Of a DNA stretch of 14,816 nucleotides, positions 6,558-13,549 are shown one piece after another. Position 1 is the stretch's first letter. Every line of letters starts with the position of its first letter. The position numbers and the translations under genes were made by a program. The DNA is from a bacterium. GTDB lineage: Bacteria; CAIJMQ01; JAADFP01. Below the pieces are notes generated by a model that was not told the DNA's origin, ran no database searches, and saw only the letters and a program-made list of their open reading frames with translations. The stretch covers positions 1 to 14,816 of the forward strand of contig JALUVB010000106.1 of the NCBI GenBank assembly GCA_027021085.1. Reading direction: 5' to 3'.

Positions 6558-6618
6558 TTTTTCACCTCCTCTCTAATACTAAAGACGGAGAAACAGGTAG
6601 AAAAGTTACGCATAATAT

Positions 6619-7407
6619 TTATTTCTTTCTGCAGTCAGAAGATTCCATATGCTTATACATTTTCCCCATCATCATTTTCATCTGCTCCATTTGTTTATTG
6701 CACATCTGGATGGCTTCTGCAAGGTATTTCTTCTGGGAAGGGGGAACACTCTCCTGCAGGTTCTCCAGTGTATCTTTCTGGTAAGTATGCAGGTTCTCCA
6801 GCCGGGAAAGATAGGCGGTTTTCTCATTTTTTGGCAATCTGGAAACATTATCCAGTGCTTTGCTGGCTTCCTCAAGCATTGCCTGGAGAAGGCGTGGATC
6901 AAGGGCTCCTTTTTTGTTAAAGAGGCTTAGCAATTCTTGCATTCTTTCTTCCGAGTAGATAATCCTGAGTTCTACCCTGCCCTGAGGATTGACCGTCAGA
7001 AAGAATTTTACCTTTTCTGTAATGGATTTCAGGGGATAAAGAATATCTCCGGGCACAGTATTGGCAGAGAGGTTAATTGTTCCCCAGGAAATCAGGGTGA
7101 GTAGCAAGGCGAAAGCAAGCGCCCTGGTCCAGAGGGGAAAGGGCAGGGCGAACCAGCCGCTTATGCTTGCTCTGCGCTTTTGGTTTTTCTGCTCCTGGAG
7201 CTTCTCTCCTATCTTAACCAGGCATGTGGCAATTTCCCTTTTGGAAGGCTTGGGGAAGGGTGTATCCTTTATTCGCTTTGCCAGGAGAAGTATTTCCCTC
7301 AATTCGTTGTCGTATGCGGGATACTCTTGCAATATTTTAGCTAAATCATCTCCCCTTTTTATCCTTTCCAGGCAGATATCCAGTATATCCTCAAATGAAT
7401 TCTTCAT
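6619..7407 (-). CDS. DUF5667 membrane protein, probable anti-sigma factor, Met-rich tail
   Basis: A 262-residue protein. An N-terminal cytoplasmic region (1-80; FEDILDICLERIKRGDDLAKILQEYP) resembles the short helical regions of these sigma-linked proteins. A single membrane helix spans about 92-113. Then comes the DUF5667 core: SANTVPGDILYPLKSITEKVKF (114-135), followed by FFLTVNPQGRVELR and the EERMQELL helix. The outer half is all helical and ends in a Met-rich stretch (Met235, 240, 243, 245-247, 250, 254). The start codon overlaps the sigma factor stop (ATGA), which is typical of sigma/anti-sigma pairs. The inferred role is to hold the ECF sigma factor and sense an envelope signal, perhaps a soft metal given the Met-rich end and the Met-rich neighbour. 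That role is not shown by the sequence. The domain is well supported; anti-sigma function is moderately supported. Confidence 0.82.
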   Translation of the reverse strand: MKNSFEDILDICLERIKRGDDLAKILQEYPAYDNELREILLLAKRIKDTPFPKPSKREIATCLVKIGEKLQEQKNQKRRASISGWFALPFPLWTRALAFALLLTLISWGTINLSANTVPGDILYPLKSITEKVKFFLTVNPQGRVELRIIYSEERMQELLSLFNKKGALDPRLLQAMLEEASKALDNVSRLPKNEKTAYLSRLENLHTYQKDTLENLQESVPPSQKKYLAEAIQMCNKQMEQMKMMMGKMYKHMESSDCRKK

Positions 7408-7982
7408 TTCTGTATCCCCTCCTCCCTCTTTAAAATCTCCTTGAGCGAGACAAAAGCACGGAATTGGAGGGCTTTTATTGCTCCTACCGACTTATGCAGA
7501 ATTTGTGCAGTCTCTTCTGCCGAGTACCCCTGCAGGAATTTAAGGATAATCACTTCTCTCTGCTCCGGGGTGATTAGCTCAAGTATTTTCTTAATTTCAT
7601 CGGGAGATAAGTTGGCAGTATCCTCTCTTTTAGGGTCTGGTATAGATTCTATGTTCATTGTCTCCAGGGAGATTTCCCTGCGTGTCTTTTTCTTTCGGTA
7701 GTAATCCGTGAGCAGATTGCGGGCTATGCGATAGAGCCAGGCAGGGAAATAGCCCTTCTGTTTTTTTATGGCTCCTATCATCCTCACGAATACCTCGCTG
7801 GTTAAATCTTCAGCATCTTCCCGGCTGGACGTACGGTAGTAGAAGTAGCGGAAGATGGCCGGGTAATATTCCTCTGCCAGGGTAGCCAGTGCCGTTTCGT
7901 CGAAATTTCTTGCTTTTTCAAGTATCTTTTCCAAGTCATCCAATCCTTCAGGCCTCTCTCTCATAATATACAGACGAAGCAT
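7404..7982 (-). CDS. ECF-type RNA polymerase sigma-70 factor
   Basis: A 192-residue sigma factor of the extracytoplasmic-function class. Region 2 spans about 32-98 and includes the -10 binding segment DAEDLTSEVFVRMI (56-69) and FPAWLYRIARNLLTDYYR (79-96). Region 4 spans about 132-186, with LTPEQREVIILKFLQGYSAEE and the helix-turn-helix AQILHKSVGAIKALQFRAF. No anti-sigma or extra C-terminal domain is fused. It is first in a minus-strand operon with the DUF5667 protein (4-base overlap) and the exported Met-rich protein. The ATG at 7982 has GGAG two bases upstream, which is a short spacing. Residue 7 is also Met but has no ribosome site. Its promoter must lie in the roughly 48 bases between 7983 and the upstream terminator; I found no convincing promoter there. 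Confidence 0.93.
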   Translation of the reverse strand: MLRLYIMRERPEGLDDLEKILEKARNFDETALATLAEEYYPAIFRYFYYRTSSREDAEDLTSEVFVRMIGAIKKQKGYFPAWLYRIARNLLTDYYRKKKTRREISLETMNIESIPDPKREDTANLSPDEIKKILELITPEQREVIILKFLQGYSAEETAQILHKSVGAIKALQFRAFVSLKEILKREEGIQK

Positions 7983-8030
7983 TACTCCGTTTGGTTACGG
8001 TGCTCCGCACTTTCCTGTCATTTTGTTTTT

Positions 8031-8064
8031 AATAAGAAAATCTCCCGGCATAAAAAACGGGAGA
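8031..8064 (-). terminator. Intrinsic terminator after pdxJ
   Basis: Seven-base stem TCTCCCG (8041-8047) / CGGGAGA (8058-8064) with a ten-base loop. On the minus strand it is followed by TTTTCTTATT. It sits 28 bases past the pdxJ stop and separates the pdxJ operon from the ECF sigma operon that follows on the same strand. Confidence 0.88.
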
Positions 8065-8092
8065 AACACGGGGCAGCAAAAAGGATAGATGA

Positions 8093-8815
8093 TTACGTAT
8101 GTGCAGGATTCATTAGCTGGAGCATTTCTTTTACCGCGCGTTCCAGCCCGACAAAAACTGCGCGTGCTATTATGGAATGTCCGATATTCAGCTCTTCCAC
8201 GTGGGGCAACTGGGCAATAGGCTGAACGTTCCGGTAGTTTAATCCATGGCCGGCGTGCACCTTTAATCCTAACCGGTGGGCAAGCACACTCATCTCTCGC
8301 AACTTTTCCTTTTCTTCTTCCCTGTTTTTCCCTTCTGCATTTGCATATCTTCCCGTGTGCAGTTCGATGCTATCTACTTCCAGCTCTTTAGAAGTTTCTA
8401 TATGAGAGGAGATGGGGTCAATAAACAATGATACTTTGATACCTTTGTCTTTTAGCCGGGGAATCACCTCCTGGAGTTTACTCTTTACCTTTAGCACGTC
8501 TAATCCTCCTTCGGTGGTAACCTCTTCTCTCCGCTCCGGCACCAGGGTCACCTGGGCGGGTTTAATATGCAGCGCAAAATCGATTATCTCTTCCGAGAGA
8601 GCCATTTCCAGGTTAAACTTGCTGTGGATTACTTCCTTGATTAACCGGATATCTCTTTCTTTGGCATGCCTTCGGTCCTCTCTGAGATGGGCAACTATGC
8701 TGGAAGCACCTGCCAGTTCGCATATCACAGCTGCCTGCACCGGGTCCGGATAGTCTATCTTCCGTGCCTCCCGCAGGGTGGCCACGTGGTCGACATTTAC
8801 ACCTAAAGAAAGCAT
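8093..8815 (-). CDS. pdxJ: Pyridoxine 5'-phosphate synthase PdxJ
   Basis: A 240-residue TIM-barrel enzyme of normal family length. It condenses 1-deoxy-D-xylulose 5-phosphate with 3-amino-2-oxopropyl phosphate to make pyridoxine 5'-phosphate, the last ring-forming step of the DXP-dependent vitamin B6 pathway in the cytoplasm. Signatures are NVDHVATLREAR (7-18), VAHLREDRRH (41-50), FNLEM (67-71), TLVPERREEVTTEGG (90-104) and VHAGHGLNY (186-194). By comparison with the E. coli enzyme, His43, Glu70 and His190 are the expected acid/base residues, and all are present. The ATG at 8815 has AAAGGAG just upstream. Only one base separates it from the protease gene stop, so it is cotranscribed with it. 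A clear terminator follows. pdxA and the other B6 genes are not in the window. Confidence 0.97.
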   Translation of the reverse strand: MLSLGVNVDHVATLREARKIDYPDPVQAAVICELAGASSIVAHLREDRRHAKERDIRLIKEVIHSKFNLEMALSEEIIDFALHIKPAQVTLVPERREEVTTEGGLDVLKVKSKLQEVIPRLKDKGIKVSLFIDPISSHIETSKELEVDSIELHTGRYANAEGKNREEEKEKLREMSVLAHRLGLKVHAGHGLNYRNVQPIAQLPHVEELNIGHSIIARAVFVGLERAVKEMLQLMNPAHT

Positions 8816-8816
8816 T

Positions 8817-9668
8817 TTACTCCTTTGTCCAGGATTTCGGTTTCCCCTGTGGTTTATAAGGCAGGGGAATATATTCCACGGATGGATGGCGACGAACCGG
8901 CTGGGGGTATAAGTCCATCAGTTTGTATATTTCTTCCGGCATCTGGTCATTAACTATCAACCCAAAGCTGGTTGCTTCCTCAAAGGTAATGGGATGGTCA
9001 TGTGTCCACTTTCCGGAAGAAAGCATTTTTGCCAGGTCTTTCGCTTTATTTTCCGGGAACCTGTCCCTAAGGATATCAAAGAGGGCTGACTCAACCTGGG
9101 TTAATGCCTTGGTGGCAATATCTGCCAGGATGAGCGTGCGGTCGTCAATCTTGTTTTTGTCCTTTTGCTTTATTGCCTGCAGTATGGAAACGGCAGGATA
9201 TTCGCCCAACTGGGGATCCACCGGTCCCAGCACTGCCTGTCTATCCATTACTATCTCATCTGCTGCCAGGGCAATGAATGTTCCCCCGGACATGGCATAA
9301 TGAGGGACAAACACTGTTACTTTACCGGGATGCTTTTTCAGGGCAAAGGCAATCTGGAGGGAAGCTAACACCAGGCCTCCGGGGGTATGAAGTATAAAAT
9401 CAATGGGCATTTCCGGGGGGGTAAGTCGTATGGCTCTTAATATTTGTTCCGAATCATTGATGTCTATGTACTTTAAGATGGGAAATCCGAGCAGGCTCAT
9501 GGTTTCCTGCCGGTGGATAAGGGTTATCACCCGGGAACCTCTTTTCTTCTCCAGCAGGGTGATTAACCTGACTCTTGCTGCCTCAAGCAGTCTCTGCTGC
9601 AGTAGGGGCTGTAAAGCTGAGAATATAAAGAATAACCAGAGGATATCAATAAGATTGAACTTAGGCAT
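8817..9668 (-). CDS. SDH-family Clp-fold membrane serine protease
   Basis: About 283 residues from ATG 9668. An N-terminal membrane anchor (LIDILWLFFIFSALQPLL, 6-23) leads into a helix and then a ClpP/crotonase-type fold. The catalytic triad of the SDH family (Ser-Asp-His) is visible: Ser127 in HYAMSGGTFIALAADEI, Asp151 in GPVDPQLGEYPA, and His223 or His225 in WTHDHPITFEEA. HTPGG (94-98) forms the oxyanion-side loop. The family is related to SppA-type signal peptide peptidases and is widespread in archaea and many bacteria; its substrates are poorly known. An upstream TTG (9707) in frame would add 13 residues before the anchor, but ATG 9668 is preferred because it puts the anchor at the N-terminus. 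The ATG overlaps the end of the eRF1-like gene by 8 bases (ATGCCTAA), so translation is probably coupled. pdxJ follows after one base. Confidence 0.9.
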   Translation of the reverse strand: MPKFNLIDILWLFFIFSALQPLLQQRLLEAARVRLITLLEKKRGSRVITLIHRQETMSLLGFPILKYIDINDSEQILRAIRLTPPEMPIDFILHTPGGLVLASLQIAFALKKHPGKVTVFVPHYAMSGGTFIALAADEIVMDRQAVLGPVDPQLGEYPAVSILQAIKQKDKNKIDDRTLILADIATKALTQVESALFDILRDRFPENKAKDLAKMLSSGKWTHDHPITFEEATSFGLIVNDQMPEEIYKLMDLYPQPVRRHPSVEYIPLPYKPQGKPKSWTKE

Positions 9669-10800
9669 GATGGGGAGGACGAAACCGCAGCAGGCCGGTA
9701 ATCCCAAAGTCTTTTAATAACCCTTTGCTCCCGTACTCTACCTGGGCATCCTGCAATATGGCAGTTTCCACTGCTTCCTCGACTATATCGAGCTTCTTTT
9801 CCATTTTCTTTTTGCAATGAGGACAATCTCCCTCCTTGAGAGATAGGTAGCCACAGGAAGGGCACTTGTAACCTTCTTCCCGGTATTCTTCTGCTACCAG
9901 GAGAACCTGGATGGCGGCGAAGTTCAGAGCATTGAGAACAGAAGGTAGCCCCACAGAGACCAATCCTTCCTTTGTCTTTTCCTCCAGGATTCTTTTCAGT
10001 ATTTTCCCCACCCTTTCCTCTTTCTCCTTTCTTTCTGCTTTCTTCCCCAGTCTCAGGATTTCCTGTATATCTGCCTTGTAGTCCACAGGTAATGTCCCTA
10101 TTATTTTTTCCTTGAGAGAGGTGTGCAGAAAAGGAAGGAAAGCAGAAACATTTTCCTCTGTGCCTCCCAGGAGTAAGAAGTCAAAATGGTTCTCCCTTAG
10201 GAGAGCAAGCAAGGTATCAGCCACTTCGCGGAAGTGGCGGGTGATTGATTCTTCAATGTGATGGTGAATTTTCTCTCCGTAGCCTTTCCAGCCGGAAGTT
10301 TTCACCTGGTGCAGAGTGTTTCCCTCTATTTCCCTGATTTCTTCTATTTCTCCCAGGAATAATTCCAGGATTCTTGCCTTTCTCTGGTCTATCAGAACAA
10401 TGCAAAACCTGCGGTACCTGTCCAGTATGGCGAAAAGAGGTTTGACGTAGGGATGGGATTCGATTACCAGTGCGTCTGGCACAGGTTCCGGGAGCTGGAA
10501 TACTTCCCATAATTGCGCATCGAGCGAGGTAAACAAGGCCAGCCCATTTTTATCGTTACGTCTGAATTCAAATCTCAAGTAATCCTGGATTCTTCTCAAT
10601 GAATCATCTACGCTGCTTTTTTCTTCGTTTTTGGCCCTGATAGTTTTGGCCATGTCCTTGAAAATTTTGATATGCACTCCCCGGGCGATTTTTTCTCTTG
10701 AGGTGTCCAGGTATAGACTTATAATCGGCGACCTGCTCTTGAAACCTATAAGCCTCTGGAGAGCTGGATAGGTTATATATAGCATGTAATATTTTACCAT
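9661..10800 (-). CDS. Bacterial archaeo-eukaryotic release factor (eRF1)-like protein, GGQ absent
   Basis: A 379-residue protein matching eRF1/aRF1 domains 2 and 3. The domain-2 start FCIVLIDQRKARILELFLG (132-150) is followed by the loop TSGWKGYGEK (168-177) and the long helix HHHIEESITRHFREVAD (179-195). Domain 3 contains GLVSVGLPSVLNAL (279-292) and a four-cysteine zinc ribbon (Cys313, Cys316, Cys326, Cys329), as in archaeal aRF1. The GGQ tripeptide that triggers peptidyl-tRNA hydrolysis is not present; the loop reads GWKGYG with no Gln. The N-terminal 120 residues may stand in for domain 1 but lack a recognisable stop-codon-reading motif. These bacterial relatives (baeRF, close to Vms1/ANKZF1) are thought to act at stalled or hibernating ribosomes, so that role is inference here. 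The ATG at 10800 has GGGG two bases upstream. It starts the minus-strand unit with the protease and pdxJ. Confidence 0.82.
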   Translation of the reverse strand: MVKYYMLYITYPALQRLIGFKSRSPIISLYLDTSREKIARGVHIKIFKDMAKTIRAKNEEKSSVDDSLRRIQDYLRFEFRRNDKNGLALFTSLDAQLWEVFQLPEPVPDALVIESHPYVKPLFAILDRYRRFCIVLIDQRKARILELFLGEIEEIREIEGNTLHQVKTSGWKGYGEKIHHHIEESITRHFREVADTLLALLRENHFDFLLLGGTEENVSAFLPFLHTSLKEKIIGTLPVDYKADIQEILRLGKKAERKEKEERVGKILKRILEEKTKEGLVSVGLPSVLNALNFAAIQVLLVAEEYREEGYKCPSCGYLSLKEGDCPHCKKKMEKKLDIVEEAVETAILQDAQVEYGSKGLLKDFGITGLLRFRPPHHA

Positions 10801-10819
10801 ATCCCCGCTACATGTTAAA

Positions 10820-11407
10820 ATGCAAATGATGGAGACAGGGGAAGAGGGAGTAGAGTATTTTCTTTCTCTCTCAAGAAGGCTGGAAAAGGAAAGAAAGATT
10901 ACTGAGGCGATTGAAGTTACTTTCCAGGCTTTAAAACTTTATCCCCGTAGCAGCAAAATTCTTGCTAACCTGGGACATCTTTATCTAAGAATCGGGAAGT
11001 ACAAGAAAGCCATAAAGTTCTTAAAGAAAGCTATTGCTTTAGAGCCCGGGTCATTTTTAGCCTATAACAACCTGGGAAATATACTCAGCGATTTACATTT
11101 ATTCCGGGCAGCGCAGGAAGCTTATAAAAAGGCAATTGAGTTAAAGCCAGATTTTGAAACTGCCTACAATAACCTGGGGACTCTCTTCTATTCCCAGGAT
11201 GATTTTGTGAATGCCAAAAAGTGCTACGAAAAAGCCCTGGGAGTAAATCCTCAAAATCATCTTACCCGTTATAACCTGGGAACAGTTTTTTACCGTATGG
11301 GGGAGGTGCAGAAGGCCATAAAAGAATGGGAGGAATCCCTGCGAATAGAGCCTAACCAGGGAATGGTGGAGGAACTGCTGAAAGAGGCAAAGGAAGAAGA
11401 GGGGTAA
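10820..11407 (+). CDS. TPR-repeat protein
   Basis: A 195-residue soluble protein made almost wholly of about five tetratricopeptide repeats (approximately 11-43, 45-77, 79-111, 113-145, 147-179), with consensus positions such as LGHLYLRIGKYKKAIKFL and AYNNLGNILSDLHLFRAA. It has no signal peptide or membrane segment. It probably serves as a protein-interaction scaffold, and the partner is not identifiable. The start is uncertain: ATGs at 10820, 10826 and 10829 are in frame and none has a ribosome site. Only 19 bases separate the 10820 start from the divergent eRF1-like gene, so its promoter lies inside that gene's coding region. It is followed by a hairpin and then the separately promoted secretin gene, which also ends in a TPR-like tail. 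Confidence 0.85.
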   Translation: MQMMETGEEGVEYFLSLSRRLEKERKITEAIEVTFQALKLYPRSSKILANLGHLYLRIGKYKKAIKFLKKAIALEPGSFLAYNNLGNILSDLHLFRAAQEAYKKAIELKPDFETAYNNLGTLFYSQDDFVNAKKCYEKALGVNPQNHLTRYNLGTVFYRMGEVQKAIKEWEESLRIEPNQGMVEELLKEAKEEEG

Positions 11408-11409
11408 GA

Positions 11410-11444
11410 GATTAATCTCCCTGGGTGTTTTCCCTGGGTTAATC
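11410..11444 (+). terminator. Hairpin downstream of the TPR gene, probable terminator
   Basis: A compound stem: GATTAA / TTAATC outer arms (11410-11415, 11439-11444), a TCT bulge, CCC/GGG, a T-T mismatch, then GGG/CCC around the loop TGTTTT. It begins three bases after the TPR stop. No T run follows (CAGGAAGG), so intrinsic termination would be weak. Confidence 0.5.
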
Positions 11445-11587
11445 AGGAAGGCATCTTGCAACCTAAAAGCCTCTTAGGGATGGGATGCGTGCACCGGCTG
11501 CTATTATCGCGGTATTCTCCTGGCTGTAAGTAATACCTTATCCTCTTTGCTTTTACCCTGTGTTTGTGGTAAAGTCACGGCGAATCT

Positions 11588-11617
11588 TTGAAAATTATGC
11601 TGTTTCAATGATATAAT
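11588..11617 (+). promoter_or_regulatory. Sigma70-type promoter for the secretin operon
   Basis: The -35 element TTGAAA (11588-11593), an 18-base spacer and a perfect -10 element TATAAT (11612-11617) precede the secretin ATG at 11641 by 23 bases. A strong ribosome site (AAGGGGG, 11628-11634) lies between. The expected transcript start is near 11624, giving a very short leader. Confidence 0.85.
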
Positions 11618-11640
11618 ACACCTGCAAAAGGGGGTAGGAT

Positions 11641-13272
11641 ATGAAGAGAAAAATAAAATTTATATTCTTCTTGTTTGTCTTTGCTTTTTATTCCTTAGCA
11701 TTATTTTCTCAGGAAGAGAAAATCTCTCTGGATCTTAAGGGGGCTGACTTGCGGGACGTCTTGAGAATGTTTTCCAACCAGTACAATATGAATATTATCG
11801 CAGGAAACCAGGTGCAGGGAAAGGTAACGGTAAGTTTCCATGACGTGGCTCCAGAGAAAGCACTGAGAGTGATACTAAATGTGAATGGCTTTGATTATGT
11901 AGAAGAGGGGAATATAATCAGGGTGATATCCATGCCCAAGAGCGCGGAAAAAGAGAAGGTTATTGATTCTTCTTTTAACCCTCAGCAATTAGTAAGCAAG
12001 GTTATTACATTACAGAGCATTGATGCCTCTTCTGCCCTTCCCCATATCCAGAAACTTCTTTCCGAACATGGAAATGCAGAACTCTTTACCAACAAAGGGG
12101 TGGAATATTCAGATAAAATCCTGGTGAAAGATATGCCTGGAAATCTGAAACGGATAGAAAGCCTGGTAGCTCAGATTGACCGTCCTTTACCCCAGGTTTT
12201 AATAGAAGCAAAGTTTGTAAATGCCCAGGTAGATGTACACAAGGAATTAGGCTTTACCTGGGATTGGTGGAAAAATTTAAACGAGTTTGACAATGCTTTC
12301 ATTGGTATCACCAGTAGCGGGTTAAGGGGGACGCCGGAAGCAGCTGATATCTTTAATGTGAACATTCAGGGTAATCCTGTAAGCAATGACCACTACCTGG
12401 CGGTTACCCTACAGGCAATGGAGAAAGAGGGGAAAATAGACTTGCTCTCCGCTCCTCGTGTTACCACCTCCAGCGGAAATAAAGCAGAAGTTAACGAAAT
12501 GGTGGAGATTCCCTACATTGAAGTGACCGTTGAGGAAACAGGCGAAGGGGATACAGCCAAGACTACCAGGAAAGAAGAAGTGAAATTTAAAGAGGCCGGA
12601 GTCAAGCTGGAAGTAACCCCCATAGTCAAGCCTGACGGCTCTATTGATATTATTCTGCATCCCAAAGTTACAGAGGTCGTGGACTACTTTGAATACCAGC
12701 CGGAAGAAGGCATTACCACCACTATTCCGATTATGCATACCCGCGAGACCACCACCCGTGTCTCGGTAAAAAATGGCACCACTATCGTAATTGCCGGGCT
12801 CATGCAAAACTGGATGAGGTATGACCTGAAAAAAGTACCTTTTCTGGGAGATATCCCCCTTATGGGCGCGCTATTCCGTCATAAAGTAAGAAGAAAGCAA
12901 AAGGGTGACTTGGTGGTGTTTGTTACCCCCCGCATCATCACCCCTAAAAATTCTTCTCGCCTCAGCCGCCAGCAGATGAAAGTGGTGAGGGAGAAACAGA
13001 TACTTATCCTGGAAGATACCATCGCCGAAGGTAAGAAGTACCTTGAGGCAGGGTACCTGAAAGAGGCAGAGGATAAATTCAAGAAAGCTCTGCAATATGC
13101 TCCCCCGGAAAAGAGAAAAGAGATAAAAGAATTGTTGGAGAAAGTAGCAGAGAAAAAGGGGAGAAAAATTTCAGAAACAGAAGAGGGAGCTCCCCGGAAA
13201 AAAAGAATAAGCAATAGAGGGCTAATTTTTGAGAAAGAAAAGGTAAAAGAGTTTCTAGAAAAGAACAAGTAA
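11641..13272 (+). CDS. Type II/IV secretin (GspD/PilQ-like) with C-terminal TPR-like tail
   Basis: A 543-residue outer-membrane pore subunit. Order: signal peptide (1-23); N0/STN domain (about 27-97, ISLDLKGADLRDVLRMFS); one N1/secretin_N domain (about 118-181, ending ESLVAQIDRP); the secretin core (about 184-434), which ends in VPFLGDIPLMGALFRHK (399-415) and DLVVFVTPRI (423-432). The pore part contains the usual gate-region SAPRVTTSSGNKAE. There is no AMIN domain, unlike typical proteobacterial PilQ. After the core is a lysine-rich region, about 110 residues long, that opens with one TPR-like pair, ILEDTIAEGKKYLEAGYLKEA (456 onwards), and ends in a charged helix. Secretins serve type II secretion, type III secretion, type IV pili or filamentous phage. 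No pilin, ATPase, PilMNOP or gsp gene is visible, so the system cannot be assigned. It has its own promoter and is probably cotranscribed with the FmdB-like gene 34 bases on. Confidence 0.92.
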   Translation: MKRKIKFIFFLFVFAFYSLALFSQEEKISLDLKGADLRDVLRMFSNQYNMNIIAGNQVQGKVTVSFHDVAPEKALRVILNVNGFDYVEEGNIIRVISMPKSAEKEKVIDSSFNPQQLVSKVITLQSIDASSALPHIQKLLSEHGNAELFTNKGVEYSDKILVKDMPGNLKRIESLVAQIDRPLPQVLIEAKFVNAQVDVHKELGFTWDWWKNLNEFDNAFIGITSSGLRGTPEAADIFNVNIQGNPVSNDHYLAVTLQAMEKEGKIDLLSAPRVTTSSGNKAEVNEMVEIPYIEVTVEETGEGDTAKTTRKEEVKFKEAGVKLEVTPIVKPDGSIDIILHPKVTEVVDYFEYQPEEGITTTIPIMHTRETTTRVSVKNGTTIVIAGLMQNWMRYDLKKVPFLGDIPLMGALFRHKVRRKQKGDLVVFVTPRIITPKNSSRLSRQQMKVVREKQILILEDTIAEGKKYLEAGYLKEAEDKFKKALQYAPPEKRKEIKELLEKVAEKKGRKISETEEGAPRKKRISNRGLIFEKEKVKEFLEKNK

Positions 13273-13306
13273 TCAGAAATCAAATATTTCAATAAGGAGA
13301 GACAAA

Positions 13307-13549
13307 ATGCCTACCTACGAGTATGTTTGCGAGAGTTGCGAATACGCGTTTGAGAAGTTTCAGGGAATAAATGAAGAACCTGTAAAAGAATGCCCTCGTT
13401 GCGGTGGGAAGGTGAGAAAGTTAATCAGCGGAGGAGCGGGGCTGATATTCAAAGGCAGCGGGTTTTATGTTAACGATTATAAAAAAAAAGAAGGTAAAAA
13501 GGAAAAGAGTACATCTGCTCCCAAAAAAGAAGAAGATAAAAATGGATAG
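13307..13549 (+). CDS. FmdB-family zinc ribbon protein
   Basis: An 80-residue protein with the FmdB/CxxC_CXXC_SSSS signature: MPTYEYVCESCEYAFEKFQ at the N-terminus, with Cys8, Cys11, Cys29 and Cys32 as the zinc ligands, then GGKVRKLISGG and IFKGSGFYVNDY. A lysine/glutamate-rich disordered tail (58-80) follows. Named after a putative regulator in the formamidase locus, the family is widespread and its role is poorly known. The ATG at 13307 has AAGGAGAG upstream. Its stop overlaps the next gene's start by 8 bases (ATGGATAG), so the two are translationally coupled, and it follows the secretin by 34 bases. It does not look truncated. Confidence 0.93.
   Translation: MPTYEYVCESCEYAFEKFQGINEEPVKECPRCGGKVRKLISGGAGLIFKGSGFYVNDYKKKEGKKEKSTSAPKKEEDKNG

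Noticed and set aside
6480-6930. Plus-strand open frames opposite the DUF5667 and Met-rich genes
   Set aside because: They run antisense to well-supported genes, and their sequence is low-complexity and lacks motifs.
7983-8030. ECF-type autoregulatory promoter before the sigma gene
   Set aside because: A GGAAA-like word exists, but no -10 element at suitable spacing was found, so no promoter is claimed.
9669-9707. Longer start of the SDH protease at 9707
   Set aside because: The start would be TTG, has no ribosome site, and places 13 residues before the membrane anchor. ATG 9668 fits better.
11444-11587. c-di-GMP (GEMM) or other known riboswitch upstream of the secretin
   Set aside because: The known conserved core could not be matched, and the stems lie upstream of the TATAAT promoter, so they are not in the secretin leader.
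12409-12807. Antisense open frame within the secretin gene
   Set aside because: It is a mirror of the secretin coding frame with no independent start signal or family resemblance.
13467-13541. Longer start of the isomerase-like gene at 13467
   Set aside because: The added residues are the shifted frame of the lysine-rich FmdB tail. The family start pattern begins at ATG 13542.
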